Shown here piece after piece: positions 43,324 through 53,587 of a DNA stretch of 64,000 nt. This DNA comes from Halostagnicola kamekurae. GTDB taxonomy: Archaea; Halobacteriota; Halobacteria; Halobacteriales; Natrialbaceae. The position numbers and the translations under genes are program-made. The notes below the pieces were generated by a model. That model saw nothing but the letters and a program-made list of their open reading frames with translations. It searched no databases and was not told the origin of the DNA. Numbering within the stretch: the first letter of the stretch is position 1; every line of letters starts with the position of its first letter. The DNA is taken from NCBI RefSeq assembly GCF_900116205.1, contig NZ_FOZS01000002.1, positions 682,001 through 746,000 on the forward strand. Reading direction: 5' to 3'.

Positions 43324-43698
43324 TCAGTTTTCGACATCGAACCGCACTCGAGCGCCGCCCTCGAGATCCGACAGCGCCGAAACGTCCTCGAGCCTGCCAA
43401 CCACGTTGACGGGCGCGGTCGCCCGCGGTTCCTCGCCGCGACTCGCCGGCGTCGGCCCCCAGAACAGACAGAGTTTGTCCCCGGTGGGCCAGTAGGCGAT
43501 CGCGCCGACCGGGACCGCCTCGGACTGGTTTTCGGCCGGCGCATCGAGCGGCACGTCGAAGTACAGTTCGTCGCCCCAGCGGACGGCCTCGCCCTCGAGC
43601 GGCAGTTCGCGCTCGAGCGCCCGGCGGGTTTCCGGGGCGTCGTCGTGCCAGGTCGCCTCGAGTTCGCGACCGTCGACGGTGACTCGCAGGTCGGACAT
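43324..43698 (-). CDS. Cyclophilin-like fold protein (DUF3830/TM1367-like)
   Basis: 124-aa all-beta protein: MSDLRVTVDGRELEATWHDD, LPLEGEAVRWGDELYFDVP, VPVGAIAYWPTGDKLCLFWG and NVVGRLEDVSALSD. This order matches the small cyclophilin-like family (TM1367 type). The aromatic active-site residues of true cyclophilins are not obvious, so peptidyl-prolyl isomerase activity is doubtful. It is convergent with infB, 21 bp apart. Confidence 0.78.
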   Translation of the reverse strand: MSDLRVTVDGRELEATWHDDAPETRRALERELPLEGEAVRWGDELYFDVPLDAPAENQSEAVPVGAIAYWPTGDKLCLFWGPTPASRGEEPRATAPVNVVGRLEDVSALSDLEGGARVRFDVEN

Positions 43699-43820
43699 AT
43701 CGAGGCCATCAGACGGCAGGGACGTAGTCCTACCGCATCGGTTCGAGCGCCGACGGGAGGGGGAACCGAAACCGGGGGCGAGACGTTCCCAGTCGAGGTC
43801 TCGCGGTTCTCGAGGGATGA

Positions 43821-45556
<1,736 letters not shown>

Positions 45557-45557
<1 letters not shown>

Positions 45558-46474
45558 TGGTGAATACAGACACGTTCGTCCCGGACGCAGTCGAAGAGAT
45601 CGAAACCGAAATCGGCGACGAAAACGCCGTCATCGCCCTTTCAGGCGGCGTCGATTCGTCCGTCGCCGCCGCCCTCGCCTACGAGGCGATCGGCGATCAA
45701 CTGACACCGGTGTACGTCGACACCGGGCTGATGCGCAAAGGCGAGACGGCACAGATCCGGGAGACGTTCTCCTACATGGACAGCCTCCGGGTCGTCGACG
45801 CCAAAGACCGGTTCCTCGAGGCGCTCTCGGGCGTCACCGATCCCGAAGAGAAGCGGTCGGTGATCGGCGAGCAGTTCATCCGCGAGTTCGAACGCGAAGC
45901 GAAAGACGCCGACGCGGACTTTCTCGTCCAAGGAACGATCTACCCCGACCGGATCGAATCCGAGGGCGGGATCAAATCCCACCACAACGTCGGTGGGCTC
46001 CCCGACGTGGTCGATTTCGACGGGATCGTCGAGCCGGTTCGGGACCTCTACAAGGACGAGGTCCGGGAGGTCGCCCGCGAACTCGACCTCGACGAACTCG
46101 TCGCCGAGCGGATGCCCTTCCCCGGCCCCGGACTCGCCATCCGCGTCATCGGCGAGGTCACGGCGGAAAAACTCGAGATCGCCCGCGAATCCTGTCACGT
46201 CGTCGAGGAGGAACTCGAGGAGTACGAGCCGTGGCAGGCGCTCGCTGCGGTCGTCGGCAAAGCGACGGGCGTCAAGGGTGACAACAGAGTTCACGGCTGG
46301 ATCGTCTCCGTTCGGTCGGTCGAATCCCGCGACGGGATGACCGCTCGCGCCCAGGAGATCGACTGGGAGACGCTCCAGCGGATCCAATCGCGGATTACCG
46401 GCGAGAACGAGAACGTTGCACGGGTCGTCTACGACGTCACGCACAAACCGCCCGCGACTATCGAGTACGAGTGA
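45557..46474 (+). CDS. guaAB: GMP synthase subunit B (ATP-pyrophosphatase)
   Basis: 305-aa PP-loop subunit that adenylates XMP for amination to GMP. The PP loop is [16 protein letters not shown] near residue 30, and the C-terminal dimerisation domain has [16 protein letters not shown] and ends [14 protein letters not shown]. In archaea the glutaminase subunit A is a separate gene; it is not in this window. Translation is coupled to pyrG by a one-base overlap. Confidence 0.95.
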
Positions 46475-46794
46475 TGGACGCGATAGTCTCCGGTCCGGAC
46501 GAAGACGGTCTCGGCGATGCACTCGAGGCCGAAGGCGTCTCCGTCACCCGACTCGAGGGGACGCTCAGCCGCCCGACGCTCGAAGAAGCGGGAATCCTCG
46601 AGGCGGATCTGTACGTGCTGACCGACGTCGGCCAATCGACTACGGTCCCGATCGCGCTGGATCTGAACGACGACCTCCGGACGGTCGTCTACGCGCGGGA
46701 CTCGGTGCCGGAGTTCGTCCGCGGTCAACTCGACCTCGCGCTCGATCCCGCGTTGATGGAACCCGCGATGGTCGCCGAGGAACTGGTCGGCTGA
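46474..46794 (+). CDS. Small conserved protein after guaA (DUF7126-like)
   Basis: 106-aa protein with a Rossmann-like alternation: [40 protein letters not shown] and TVVYARDSVPEFVRGQLDLA, similar to nucleotide-binding TrkA-N halves. Homologues in haloarchaea are sometimes mislabelled CTP synthetase because of their position. Its ATG at 46474 overlaps the guaA stop; a GTG at 46471 is an alternative. Third gene of the operon; function unknown. Confidence 0.75.
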   Translation: MDAIVSGPDEDGLGDALEAEGVSVTRLEGTLSRPTLEEAGILEADLYVLTDVGQSTTVPIALDLNDDLRTVVYARDSVPEFVRGQLDLALDPALMEPAMVAEELVG

Positions 46795-46847
46795 TCCGGA
46801 CGGCACCGCTCGAGTGCGTCTTGTCCCAAACCGGACAAAATGGCCGA

Positions 46848-46853
46848 TTTAAA
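46848..46853 (+). promoter_or_regulatory. TATA box of the putative structured RNA
   Basis: TTTAAA in ATGGCCGATTTAAACTATC, with no protein-coding start about 25 nt downstream. Transcription would begin near 46876-46880, just before a run of strong stem-loops. Confidence 0.6.
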
Positions 46854-46877
46854 CTATCTAACTACAGATATAGGCGT

Positions 46878-47200
46878 TTTGAACTGTGCTTAATCGCGAG
46901 GTAACTCGGAATAAGATGGTACTACCATCGCCATCGTTGAAGTGGAAACCGACGATAGCTGGGAGTGGAGGTCGACGGGCACACCCACACGAAGGCACCC
47001 ACCGCCTTGGACCCGTGACTTCCAGCAACCCCACCACAGCACCCTTCCCCCACTTGCCATCCCGGCGCGGCGATGCGGGTTCGCTGCACCGACCCGCATC
47101 GCGCTTCGGAATGGCTGTCGGGACGACGAGTCCCGACGTGGATCCTCACAACGGATCACCCACCAGATCCCCGAGAGTTGTCTGTGATTCTCTCGGTGCT
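46878..47200 (+). ncRNA. Candidate structured non-coding RNA
   Basis: No supported protein lies in 46795-47291. On the plus strand stems are: CGAG(GTAA)CTCG at 46897-46908; GATGGT(ACT)ACCATC at 46915-46929; 46958-46966 with 47018-47026 enclosing 46975-46979/47012-47016 and AAGGC(ACCCACC)GCCTT at 46992-47008; 47056-47064 with 47107-47115 enclosing an 11-bp perfect stem 47070-47080/47092-47102; an 8-bp stem 47117-47124/47130-47137; GGATC(ACCCACCA)GATCC at 47153-47170; and CCGAGAG/CTCTCGG at 47171-47196, possibly the terminator. It does not show the hallmark motifs of SRP RNA or RNase P RNA. Ends are estimates; orientation comes from the TATA box. Confidence 0.6.
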
Positions 47201-47291
47201 CGAACCGGCGGGCCGGTCGATGCCGTTCCGCTCGGGTCGAGCACCAGTTTTCGATTCGGAGAGTCGTGAATACCGCCCCGCCACCAGATCA

Positions 47292-48026
47292 CTACCGCAA
47301 TTGGTCGAGAACCGGGATTTCCTCGAGTCGTTCGTCAGAAAGGAGAGCCCAATCGATTCCGGATGGGCCCCTATCGACGGCGTCGTCCGGCTCGAGCGCT
47401 CTGTCGGGTGTGACGATCAGATCCATCGGGACGTCGTGGTCGGTCGTGGGTATCTCCTCGTCGATGCACTGTCGCTCGTGGACGGTCGTCGCGACTGGTG
47501 TCTCCTCGTCTACGAGACCTAATTCGGTGAGGATCGCGTACTCGAGGTCGCTGTAGCCCTCGCCCTTGCCGATCCGTGCGCCCGGGCTCGAGCCCTCGTC
47601 GGTTCCCACCGCGACGCTTCCGGAGACGATCAGGTCGATTTGTGACACCGCTTCGGGGCCGACCTGGACGCCGTGTTCCGACGATCCGGAGACGGTGGTC
47701 GCCGCGTCGTAGTCCTCGAGTTCGTCGGGGTCGAGCCGAAGGAAACACCGCTCGTCGCGAAGCCGGGGAACGGCCATGTAGACGGTCTTTCCCTCGCGAA
47801 GGGCGCGTCGCCGCACTGGCAACTGCGGCGCGTCGGGGTTCGCCTTGATCGTCTCGGCTCGATTCCATTCCGGGCGGGCCGCGAGTCGATCGGCCGCCGC
47901 CTTCGCGCCCGCGAAGTTTGGAATGCGACCGTGTGGAGGAAAGGGGAACCTGGCCTCGCCGCTTTCCTCGAGGTCGTCCCAGACGCGTTCGCGGATGTCC
48001 TGTTTCGACGGAGTGGGCATGCTCAT
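47292..48026 (-). CDS. 5-formyltetrahydrofolate cyclo-ligase family protein
   Basis: 244-aa protein of the MTHFS/NagB-like fold. KQDIRERVWDDLEE at the start, NPDAPQLPVRRRALREGK in the nucleotide-binding region, and ARIGKGEGYSDLEYAIL near residue 155 match the family's GxGGGYYD-type signature in its archaeal variant. It would convert 5-formyl-THF to 5,10-methenyl-THF, although the archaeal variants may act on another substrate. The start at 48026 or the Met at 48020 is possible. Confidence 0.82.
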   Translation of the reverse strand: MSMPTPSKQDIRERVWDDLEESGEARFPFPPHGRIPNFAGAKAAADRLAARPEWNRAETIKANPDAPQLPVRRRALREGKTVYMAVPRLRDERCFLRLDPDELEDYDAATTVSGSSEHGVQVGPEAVSQIDLIVSGSVAVGTDEGSSPGARIGKGEGYSDLEYAILTELGLVDEETPVATTVHERQCIDEEIPTTDHDVPMDLIVTPDRALEPDDAVDRGPSGIDWALLSDERLEEIPVLDQLR

Positions 48027-48197
48027 AGTTCGGCCGGCGACCGAGTTCAGCGTTGGTATTCTGCGACGGGACGAGTTCGACCGCGCCGGCGTTCGGCGAG
48101 GCGACGATATCCACGCGGTGCGTCCGAACAGTGCCGTTCGATCGTCCGCGGGTCGTTGCGCCGTTCCATCGTCGACGGGCGTCGCACAGCCAATCGA

Positions 48198-48740
48198 TTA
48201 CGCTCCGCCGTCGCTGTCCGGTCCGCTCGCCAGCGCGACCAACCGATCGGCTTCCGGGACGATGATCGATTCGACCGCGCTCGAGATCGCGACGGGTTCG
48301 TTCGGCAGACAGAAAATAGGCGTCCGGTCACTGACTCCCGCGAGCGTGCGACTCGTGACGGCCTTCGTCCCGATCTCGTCGAAGGCGAGCGCGTAGAACA
48401 GCTCCGAAAACGCCGACAGTTCCTTCTCGAGCAGCGGACGGACGGCTTCGATCGTCGCATCTTCGGGTCCGATGCCGGTTCCGCCCGCGGTGACGACGAT
48501 GTCGACGTCGTCACGGTCGAGGAGCCGAGACACTTTGGCCTGTACGTTATCGTAGCTTCGATCGATAAGCTCTCGAATTGCGATCTCGTGATCCTCGGCG
48601 TCGAACGCGGCGACGATCGCATCGCCGGCCGCGTCGTCCTCGATCCGTCCGTCCGCAGAAATAGTGACGACGGCGACGCCGATTTCGCCGTTCGAAGGCT
48701 CCTCCTCGCTGGTCGATTCCGCACCCGTTTCTGCGGTCAT
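48198..48740 (-). CDS. moaB: MoaB/MogA-type molybdopterin adenylyltransferase
   Basis: 180-aa MoCF-domain protein. After an acidic 20-residue tail, GVAVVTISADG starts the fold; VDIVVTAGGTGIGPEDATIEA (substrate loop) and SRTLAGVSDRTPIFCLPNEP complete the molybdopterin-binding pattern. It adenylylates molybdopterin before metal insertion. Start at 48740 (MTAETGAE). No other Mo-cofactor genes are adjacent. Confidence 0.9.
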   Translation of the reverse strand: MTAETGAESTSEEEPSNGEIGVAVVTISADGRIEDDAAGDAIVAAFDAEDHEIAIRELIDRSYDNVQAKVSRLLDRDDVDIVVTAGGTGIGPEDATIEAVRPLLEKELSAFSELFYALAFDEIGTKAVTSRTLAGVSDRTPIFCLPNEPVAISSAVESIIVPEADRLVALASGPDSDGGA

Positions 48741-48917
48741 AGCCCCTGTTCGGCCGCAAGCGGGTAAAACACTGGCCTGTCGAACGGTAGCGGTACCTAC
48801 CCGGGATCGACCATCGAAACTCGCCCGCTCGGCAGTCGGTCGCGAGGACGACCGCCGAGCAGACGAACGCGGCCCAGAACCGTGACCGCTTTTACCATAC
48901 GCTCGAAACGCTAGTTC

Positions 48918-49229
48918 GTGACCTCGAGCGACGACAGCGGATACGTTCACGATCCGGCCGATTTCGACGACGAGTCGGCCCACGAGGGTGAGGAACCGAC
49001 GGACGACGAGTGGCTCGAGGATCCGGCCCATCCGGCGGCCACAGACCGGGAGTTCGGCACGCGCGGGTGGATACTCGTCGGCGTCATCGTCTTCGCGTTC
49101 GTCGTCTCGCCGCTCACGATCGCGTTCTGGCCGATCGAGCTCGGCTACTGGTTCGCGCTGTTGATTCTGCCGCTGTTTCCGGCCGTCCTGCTAGCGACGA
49201 CGGCCATCTGGGCGACGACGCGAGCGTAG
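48918..49229 (+). CDS. Small haloarchaeal membrane protein (DUF7322-like)
   Basis: 103-aa protein starting with GTG at 48918. Residues 1-48 are very acidic with Asp/Glu/Pro. Two hydrophobic helices follow (RGWILVGVIVFAFVVSPLTI and WFALLILPLFPAVLLATTA). I know of similar haloarchaeal proteins of unknown function. Confidence 0.65.
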   Translation: MTSSDDSGYVHDPADFDDESAHEGEEPTDDEWLEDPAHPAATDREFGTRGWILVGVIVFAFVVSPLTIAFWPIELGYWFALLILPLFPAVLLATTAIWATTRA

Positions 49230-49289
49230 ACTGATCGGTTCGACGGGAACTGTTCGGTGCGAGTGAGAAAACGTTCGCCGACGACCGAG

Positions 49290-49607
49290 TTACTCGCTCG
49301 CGAGCCGCGGCACCGCGCCTTCGATGCGCTCGAGGACCGCGGTGCCGTAGGCGACGTCCGACGCCGGCGTCTCCGGGGCGTCGAGATACGCCGAGACGAC
49401 CTCGTGGACGTTCGTGACTTGCTCGCGAGTGAACGTTCTCCCGTCGGATTCAATGGTTTCGACGACCTCGAGCGCCCAGTCGGGCGGAGCGGCGTCGTCG
49501 TCGAGGGCGTCGTCGACGCGGCGTGCCACCACGTCGTGGACGACCCACTGTTCGTCTCGGGAAAGATCGACTTCGTACGTCTCGGTTGTCGGTGGCGAGG
49601 AACTCAT
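49290..49607 (-). CDS. Conserved haloarchaeal protein, unknown function
   Basis: 105-aa acidic helical protein (VDLSRDEQWVVHDVVARRV, then ALEVVETIESDG and REQVTNVHEVVSAYL). There are no cysteines or membrane segments. The start at 49607 (MSSSPPTTETYEVDLS) is chosen because a longer frame includes basic shadow sequence. The pattern suits a small all-helical domain common in haloarchaea. Confidence 0.65.
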   Translation of the reverse strand: MSSSPPTTETYEVDLSRDEQWVVHDVVARRVDDALDDDAAPPDWALEVVETIESDGRTFTREQVTNVHEVVSAYLDAPETPASDVAYGTAVLERIEGAVPRLASE

Positions 49608-49766
49608 TTCGATATCAGGACCGGTTTCGCCGGCCCACGGGCGACGATACGAACGGGGGGACCATAAACCTTGGTAGCGTATGACACACATTGAGAGTTC
49701 GATATTTAGTTCGCCGCCGGAAACGATAGTGACTCGAGCGCGGACGCGTCGACGGGCGACGAACGG

Positions 49767-50321
49767 TTACTGCGTATCGCGACGCATCGCGATCTCGAAC
49801 CACGGACAGAGCCGGAGCTGGCGGTACCACTCCGGGTTCGAGTGCAGCCGGTCGTAGGGGGCCCACAGCAGCCCCGCGACCTCCTCCGGGTCCGGGTCGA
49901 GCGACGGGTCGGAGACGGTCAATTTCAACACCGAACAGACCTCGTGCTCGACGCCCTCGTTCTCGAAGTAGCGCTTGTACTCGAACCGGTCGGTCACGCG
50001 GAGGTCGTCGTACTGCGAGGGCGCGATTCCGAGTTCCTCCTCGAGTCGCTGTCTGGTTGCTTCCTCCTGGCTCTGTCCGTCGGTGGGATGAGAGGCGACG
50101 GTGCCGTCCCAGTAGGTCCCCCAGAGCCGTTTTTCCGGCGCACGCTGGGCCAGCAGAACGTTGTCGTCTCGGTCGAACACGAGCGAGGTGAACGCCCGGT
50201 GGCGGATTCCCTCGCCAGTGTGGGCCTCGAGGCGGTTGACGAGTCCCTGTTCGGTGTCGGTCGCGTCGACGGCGATAACGTCCTGTCCGGCGTTTTCGTG
50301 GCGGTCGTCGCCCGTATCCAT
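49767..50321 (-). CDS. idi: Isopentenyl-diphosphate delta-isomerase type 1 (Nudix)
   Basis: 184-aa Nudix hydrolase-fold isomerase converting IPP to DMAPP. HRAFTSLVFDRDDNVLLAQR starts the fold, KRLWGTYWDGTVASHP has the catalytic-type region, and the modified Nudix helix is EEATRQRLEEELGI. NEGVEHEVCSVLKL contains the metal-binding Glu. The start at 50321 (MDTGDDRHENAGQDV) is the only ATG giving the known length. Cys is absent from the expected active-site position next to TxxSHP, so an isomerase assignment is likely but not certain. Confidence 0.82.
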   Translation of the reverse strand: MDTGDDRHENAGQDVIAVDATDTEQGLVNRLEAHTGEGIRHRAFTSLVFDRDDNVLLAQRAPEKRLWGTYWDGTVASHPTDGQSQEEATRQRLEEELGIAPSQYDDLRVTDRFEYKRYFENEGVEHEVCSVLKLTVSDPSLDPDPEEVAGLLWAPYDRLHSNPEWYRQLRLCPWFEIAMRRDTQ

Positions 50322-50469
50322 ACTGCCACAATCGAAACGGGTACTCAAACCACTACCGGCTCGCGTCGACCGATCGCGTCCCTCGAGGGGGTTCGACACT
50401 CCTACCGACGATTCGTCGACCGCCACCGATCGGTATCCCCAAGTGCGGACCCCGTAATCTCGAAGACGA

Positions 50470-50997
50470 ATGGACCGGCGACGGAGACTTGCGCTCGGAA
50501 TCGTCCTCTCGCTCGCGTTGCTCGGGCTCTGTGTCCACCACGGAGCCGCCTACGACGACGCCTGGCCGCATCCGACCGGCGACCAGCTCGCCGCGGACGG
50601 GAGCGAGTACGATGGCGAGGGCGTCCTCCTGTTCGGGGACGTCCGAGCGGTCGAGGAAGACGGTATCTCTATCCACGTAACCGATGATAGCGGCGACGTC
50701 GCCGCCGACCTCGAGGTGCGAGGCGTCGACACCACCGGCATCGAGCCGGGCGGTGTCGTGCAGGTCTACGGGACTCTCGAGTTCGACGGCGCGGACGCAC
50801 GCGACGGGACCGTGATGGCAGAGAAGGTGGTCGTCGTTAATGCGAGTCCGCGCGCCAGCGTGTACAAGTACGCTGCTTCGGCTCTTGGGGGCCTGTTTGC
50901 CGCCGGATTCTTCCTGCGACACTGGCGGATCGATAGCCGAAACCTGCGGTTCGTCCCCCGGGGCGACACCCAATCGGAGGTGTCCGAGCGTGGCTGA
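50470..50997 (+). CDS. Membrane-anchored OB-fold-like protein, unknown function
   Basis: 175-aa protein with an N-terminal helix (RLALGIVLSLALLGLCVHHG), an external beta domain (EGVLLFGDVRAVEEDGISIHV, then DVAADLEVRGVDTTGIEPGG and VVQVYGTLEFDG) that looks like an OB fold, and a C-terminal helix at YAASALGGLFAAGFFLR. It overlaps the next gene by 8 bp. Function unknown; the pair is probably co-translated. Confidence 0.7.
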   Translation: MDRRRRLALGIVLSLALLGLCVHHGAAYDDAWPHPTGDQLAADGSEYDGEGVLLFGDVRAVEEDGISIHVTDDSGDVAADLEVRGVDTTGIEPGGVVQVYGTLEFDGADARDGTVMAEKVVVVNASPRASVYKYAASALGGLFAAGFFLRHWRIDSRNLRFVPRGDTQSEVSERG

Positions 50998-51484
50998 TCT
51001 CCTCTCGCACGTCCTGGTCGCCTACGCGCTGGGGACCGTCGCGGGGTGGCGACTCGAGTGGCTCTCCAGTCGGTGGATCGCAGTGGCGATGGTCGGTGCG
51101 GTGGTGCCCGACCTGAATCGCATCGGACTGCTCGTGGGCGAGCCGACCGTTGAAGCCGCGCTCGGAACGCCCTTCTCCTTCGGCGCGATCCAGACGCTCG
51201 GCGGGGTCATCGTCCTCGCCGGAATCGGAACGCTCTGCTTCGAAACCCACCGATTCCGGGCGTACGGGTTGCTTCTGGCCGGCGGGCTCTCGCACCTGCT
51301 GTTCGACGCGATCAAACGCTACGCCGACGGCGAGGCGGGGGCGTGGCTGTTTCCCCTGACGTGGGCTCGCCACCCGACGCCAAACCTGTACGTCTCGTCG
51401 GAGCCTGCGGTCTTGCTCGTCGCCCTCTCTCTGGCAGTCTGCGTCTGGGCACTCGATCGACGGTGGGTCGACGAATCGTCCTGA
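50990..51484 (+). CDS. Membrane-bound metal-dependent hydrolase-like protein (DUF457-like)
   Basis: 164-aa protein starting with GTG at 50990, overlapping the previous gene. Four hydrophobic segments with LLSHVLVAYALG, MVGAVVPDLNRIG and GGLSHLLFDAIKRYADG give the paired His/Asp pattern of YdjM/DUF457-type proteins. Enzymatic activity in this family is unproved. Confidence 0.8.
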   Translation: MADLLSHVLVAYALGTVAGWRLEWLSSRWIAVAMVGAVVPDLNRIGLLVGEPTVEAALGTPFSFGAIQTLGGVIVLAGIGTLCFETHRFRAYGLLLAGGLSHLLFDAIKRYADGEAGAWLFPLTWARHPTPNLYVSSEPAVLLVALSLAVCVWALDRRWVDESS

Positions 51485-51706
51485 CGAGCGTCCGAGCCGG
51501 CCTGTTTTCAAGGAGTGCCGCGAGTCAGTCTCTTCAACTATATCGAGTATCGCGTTCTATGACGGTCTTTACGCACCGACAGTCAGGTCCAATACGCAGA
51601 GGGCAAACTCTTTGTGAGCGTCGCTGGTTTGACTCGATGTAGACGTGGTGGGTATGATTAGACGACGTAGTCGCCCACCGAGGTACCACCGTAGCCGTTT
51701 CCCACT

Positions 51707-52321
51707 ATGATCGACGACGCACTCGAGAACTCGCGGATCGTCCGGTTCCTCGGACGGTGTCGCACCGCCGCCAGCGCCGTCCTCGAGCCGTTTCGCCGCG
51801 CGGGCAATCGCCTCGCTCGATACGTGAAAGCCTCGGTCGTGTACCGATGGCTGACGAAAGAACCCGAGCCGGACGTCATCGTGATCGACCTCCGCGAGAC
51901 CTACACGATCGGCCCGTTCGTTCGCCTGTTCGATCGACTGCTGTCGGGCCTTGCGGACAGTTACGAACGCTCGAGAACGCGGGCCGCAGTCGAGGGCGTA
52001 GCGGAAGTGTGGCAAGCTCGACCGTTGAAAGTCGTCGGTCTCGCGGGAATCGTGTTCGTCGTCGTCTCGGCGCTCGCCGCGGTCGGCTCGGGTTCGCTGA
52101 CGACGGGACGAGCAGCGGCGCTGGCGGTTCTGGGCGCACTCGCAGCGCTCGGAGTTCGGTCGACGCGCACGCTCGAGGGAGTCCTCGAAACTCGCCTCGG
52201 CCGGGCGCTCGTCGCCGCGTTCGAACCGCCGGAACCGCCGGCGTCGGCGAACGACCTGTCTGACGATCGGTCGGAGGGGGTCGACGACCGAGATCGTGCG
52301 CTCGAGGACGCCGACACCTGA
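51707..52321 (+). CDS. Membrane-associated protein upstream of glmU-like gene
   Basis: 204-aa protein. Residues 1-100 are amphipathic and basic/acidic mixed (RFLGRCRTAASAVLEPFRRA). Two hydrophobic helices lie at about 108-150 (VVGLAGIVFVVVSALAAVG and AAALAVLGALAALGV). The tail is acidic and disordered. It lies 73 bp before the nucleotidyltransferase on the same strand. I do not recognise the family; conserved position near glmU-type genes is likely in related genomes. Confidence 0.65.
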   Translation: MIDDALENSRIVRFLGRCRTAASAVLEPFRRAGNRLARYVKASVVYRWLTKEPEPDVIVIDLRETYTIGPFVRLFDRLLSGLADSYERSRTRAAVEGVAEVWQARPLKVVGLAGIVFVVVSALAAVGSGSLTTGRAAALAVLGALAALGVRSTRTLEGVLETRLGRALVAAFEPPEPPASANDLSDDRSEGVDDRDRALEDADT

Positions 52322-52393
52322 ACGGGCGGCCCCGGTGCAGGTGATGAGGATCGAACCACACCATTAACTCGCGGCCGATAGTAGCTGGCCTCG

Positions 52394-53575
52394 ATGAAAG
52401 CTGTGGTTCTCGCCGCCGGCGAGGGAACGCGAATGCGTCCGCTGACCGCAACCGTCCCCAAACCGATGCTTCCCGTCGCAGATCGGCCGCTGGTCGCTCA
52501 CACCCTCGATGCCGCCATCGACGCCGGCGTCGACGAATTCGTTCTCGTGGTCGGCTACGAGTCCGACGCGGTGGTCGAGCACTTCGGAGAGAGCCGTCGC
52601 GGAGTCCCGATCAACTACGCGACCCAGACCGAGCGCGCGGGAACGGCAGACGCCGTCGCGACCGCTCGAGAGTACCTCGACGGCCCGTTCGCCGTCCTCA
52701 ACGGCGACAATCTATACGACTCGGCGGCGATCGGCCAGCTTCTCGAGTCCGGGCCCGCGATCGGAGCGATCGAGGTGGCCAATCCGTCGAACTACGGCGT
52801 CCTCGAGACCGCGGGCGAGCGCGTCGAGAGCATCGTCGAAAAGCCAGCGAAGCCGCCGACGAACCTGGCGAACGCCGGCGCGTACGTCTTCCCCGAGGAA
52901 GCCGCGGGCTGGCTCGAGGTCCCCGAGAGCGAACGCGGCGAACACGAGATCACGGACGTCCTCGCGAAGACCGTCGACGAATACGCGGTGACGCCCGTGG
53001 TCATGGACCGCTGGATGGACGTCGGCCGCCCGTGGGAACTGCTCGAGGCCAACGAGTGGAAACTCGGCGAACGGGACCGACGACTCGCGGGAGACGTGAG
53101 CGACGACGCGAAGATCACCGGCGACGTCGTCGTCGAGGAGGGCGCGACCGTCGAATCGGGCGTCGTCATCGAGGGGCCGGCGACGATCCGAGCCGGCGCG
53201 TCCGTCGGTCCCAACGCCTACGTCCGCGGCGCGACGCTGATCGGCGAGGAGGCCTCCGTCGGCCACGCCGTCGAGATCAAAAACAGCGTTCTCATGGCGG
53301 GCGCGACGGTCGGACACCTCTCGTACGTCGGCGACAGCGTCCTCGGACGAGACGTCAACTTCGGGGCCGGAACGACCGTCGCGAACCTCCGCCACGACGA
53401 CGAGCCGGTCGAGTTCACGGTCAAGGGCAAACGCGTCTCGACGGAGCGACGGAAGTTCGGTGTCGTGCTCGCCGACGGCGTCAAAACGGGGATCAACACC
53501 AGCCTGTATCCCGGCGTCAAACTGTCCCAAAACGCGACCACGACACCCGGCGAGGTCGTCGAACGGGACCGCTGA
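52394..53575 (+). CDS. glmU: Bifunctional sugar-1-phosphate nucleotidyltransferase/acetyltransferase (GlmU-like)
   Basis: 393-aa protein. The N-terminal nucleotidyltransferase has the LAAGEGTRMRPLTATVPKPM loop and the metal-binding FAVLNGDNLY segment. From about residue 235 there is a left-handed beta-helix of hexapeptide repeats (KITGDVVVEEGATVESGVVI) ending NTSLYPGVKLSQNATTTPG. It makes UDP-GlcNAc or dTDP-sugar precursors for glycans; the exact sugar is not shown by motif. Confidence 0.9.
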   Translation: MKAVVLAAGEGTRMRPLTATVPKPMLPVADRPLVAHTLDAAIDAGVDEFVLVVGYESDAVVEHFGESRRGVPINYATQTERAGTADAVATAREYLDGPFAVLNGDNLYDSAAIGQLLESGPAIGAIEVANPSNYGVLETAGERVESIVEKPAKPPTNLANAGAYVFPEEAAGWLEVPESERGEHEITDVLAKTVDEYAVTPVVMDRWMDVGRPWELLEANEWKLGERDRRLAGDVSDDAKITGDVVVEEGATVESGVVIEGPATIRAGASVGPNAYVRGATLIGEEASVGHAVEIKNSVLMAGATVGHLSYVGDSVLGRDVNFGAGTTVANLRHDDEPVEFTVKGKRVSTERRKFGVVLADGVKTGINTSLYPGVKLSQNATTTPGEVVERDR

Positions 53576-53587
53576 GGATCGAAGAAC

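Noticed and set aside
46942-47187. Possible 81-aa protein beginning METDDSWEWRST in the structured RNA region
   Set aside because: The sequence is Pro/Arg/His-rich and every stretch coincides with base-paired stems, which an RNA explains better. I have seen similar annotated proteins in haloarchaea and think they are overprinted on the RNA.
46878-47200. SRP RNA or RNase P RNA
   Set aside because: I looked for the SRP helix-8 GGAA/AGCAGCC motifs and for RNase P conserved motifs on both strands and did not find them.
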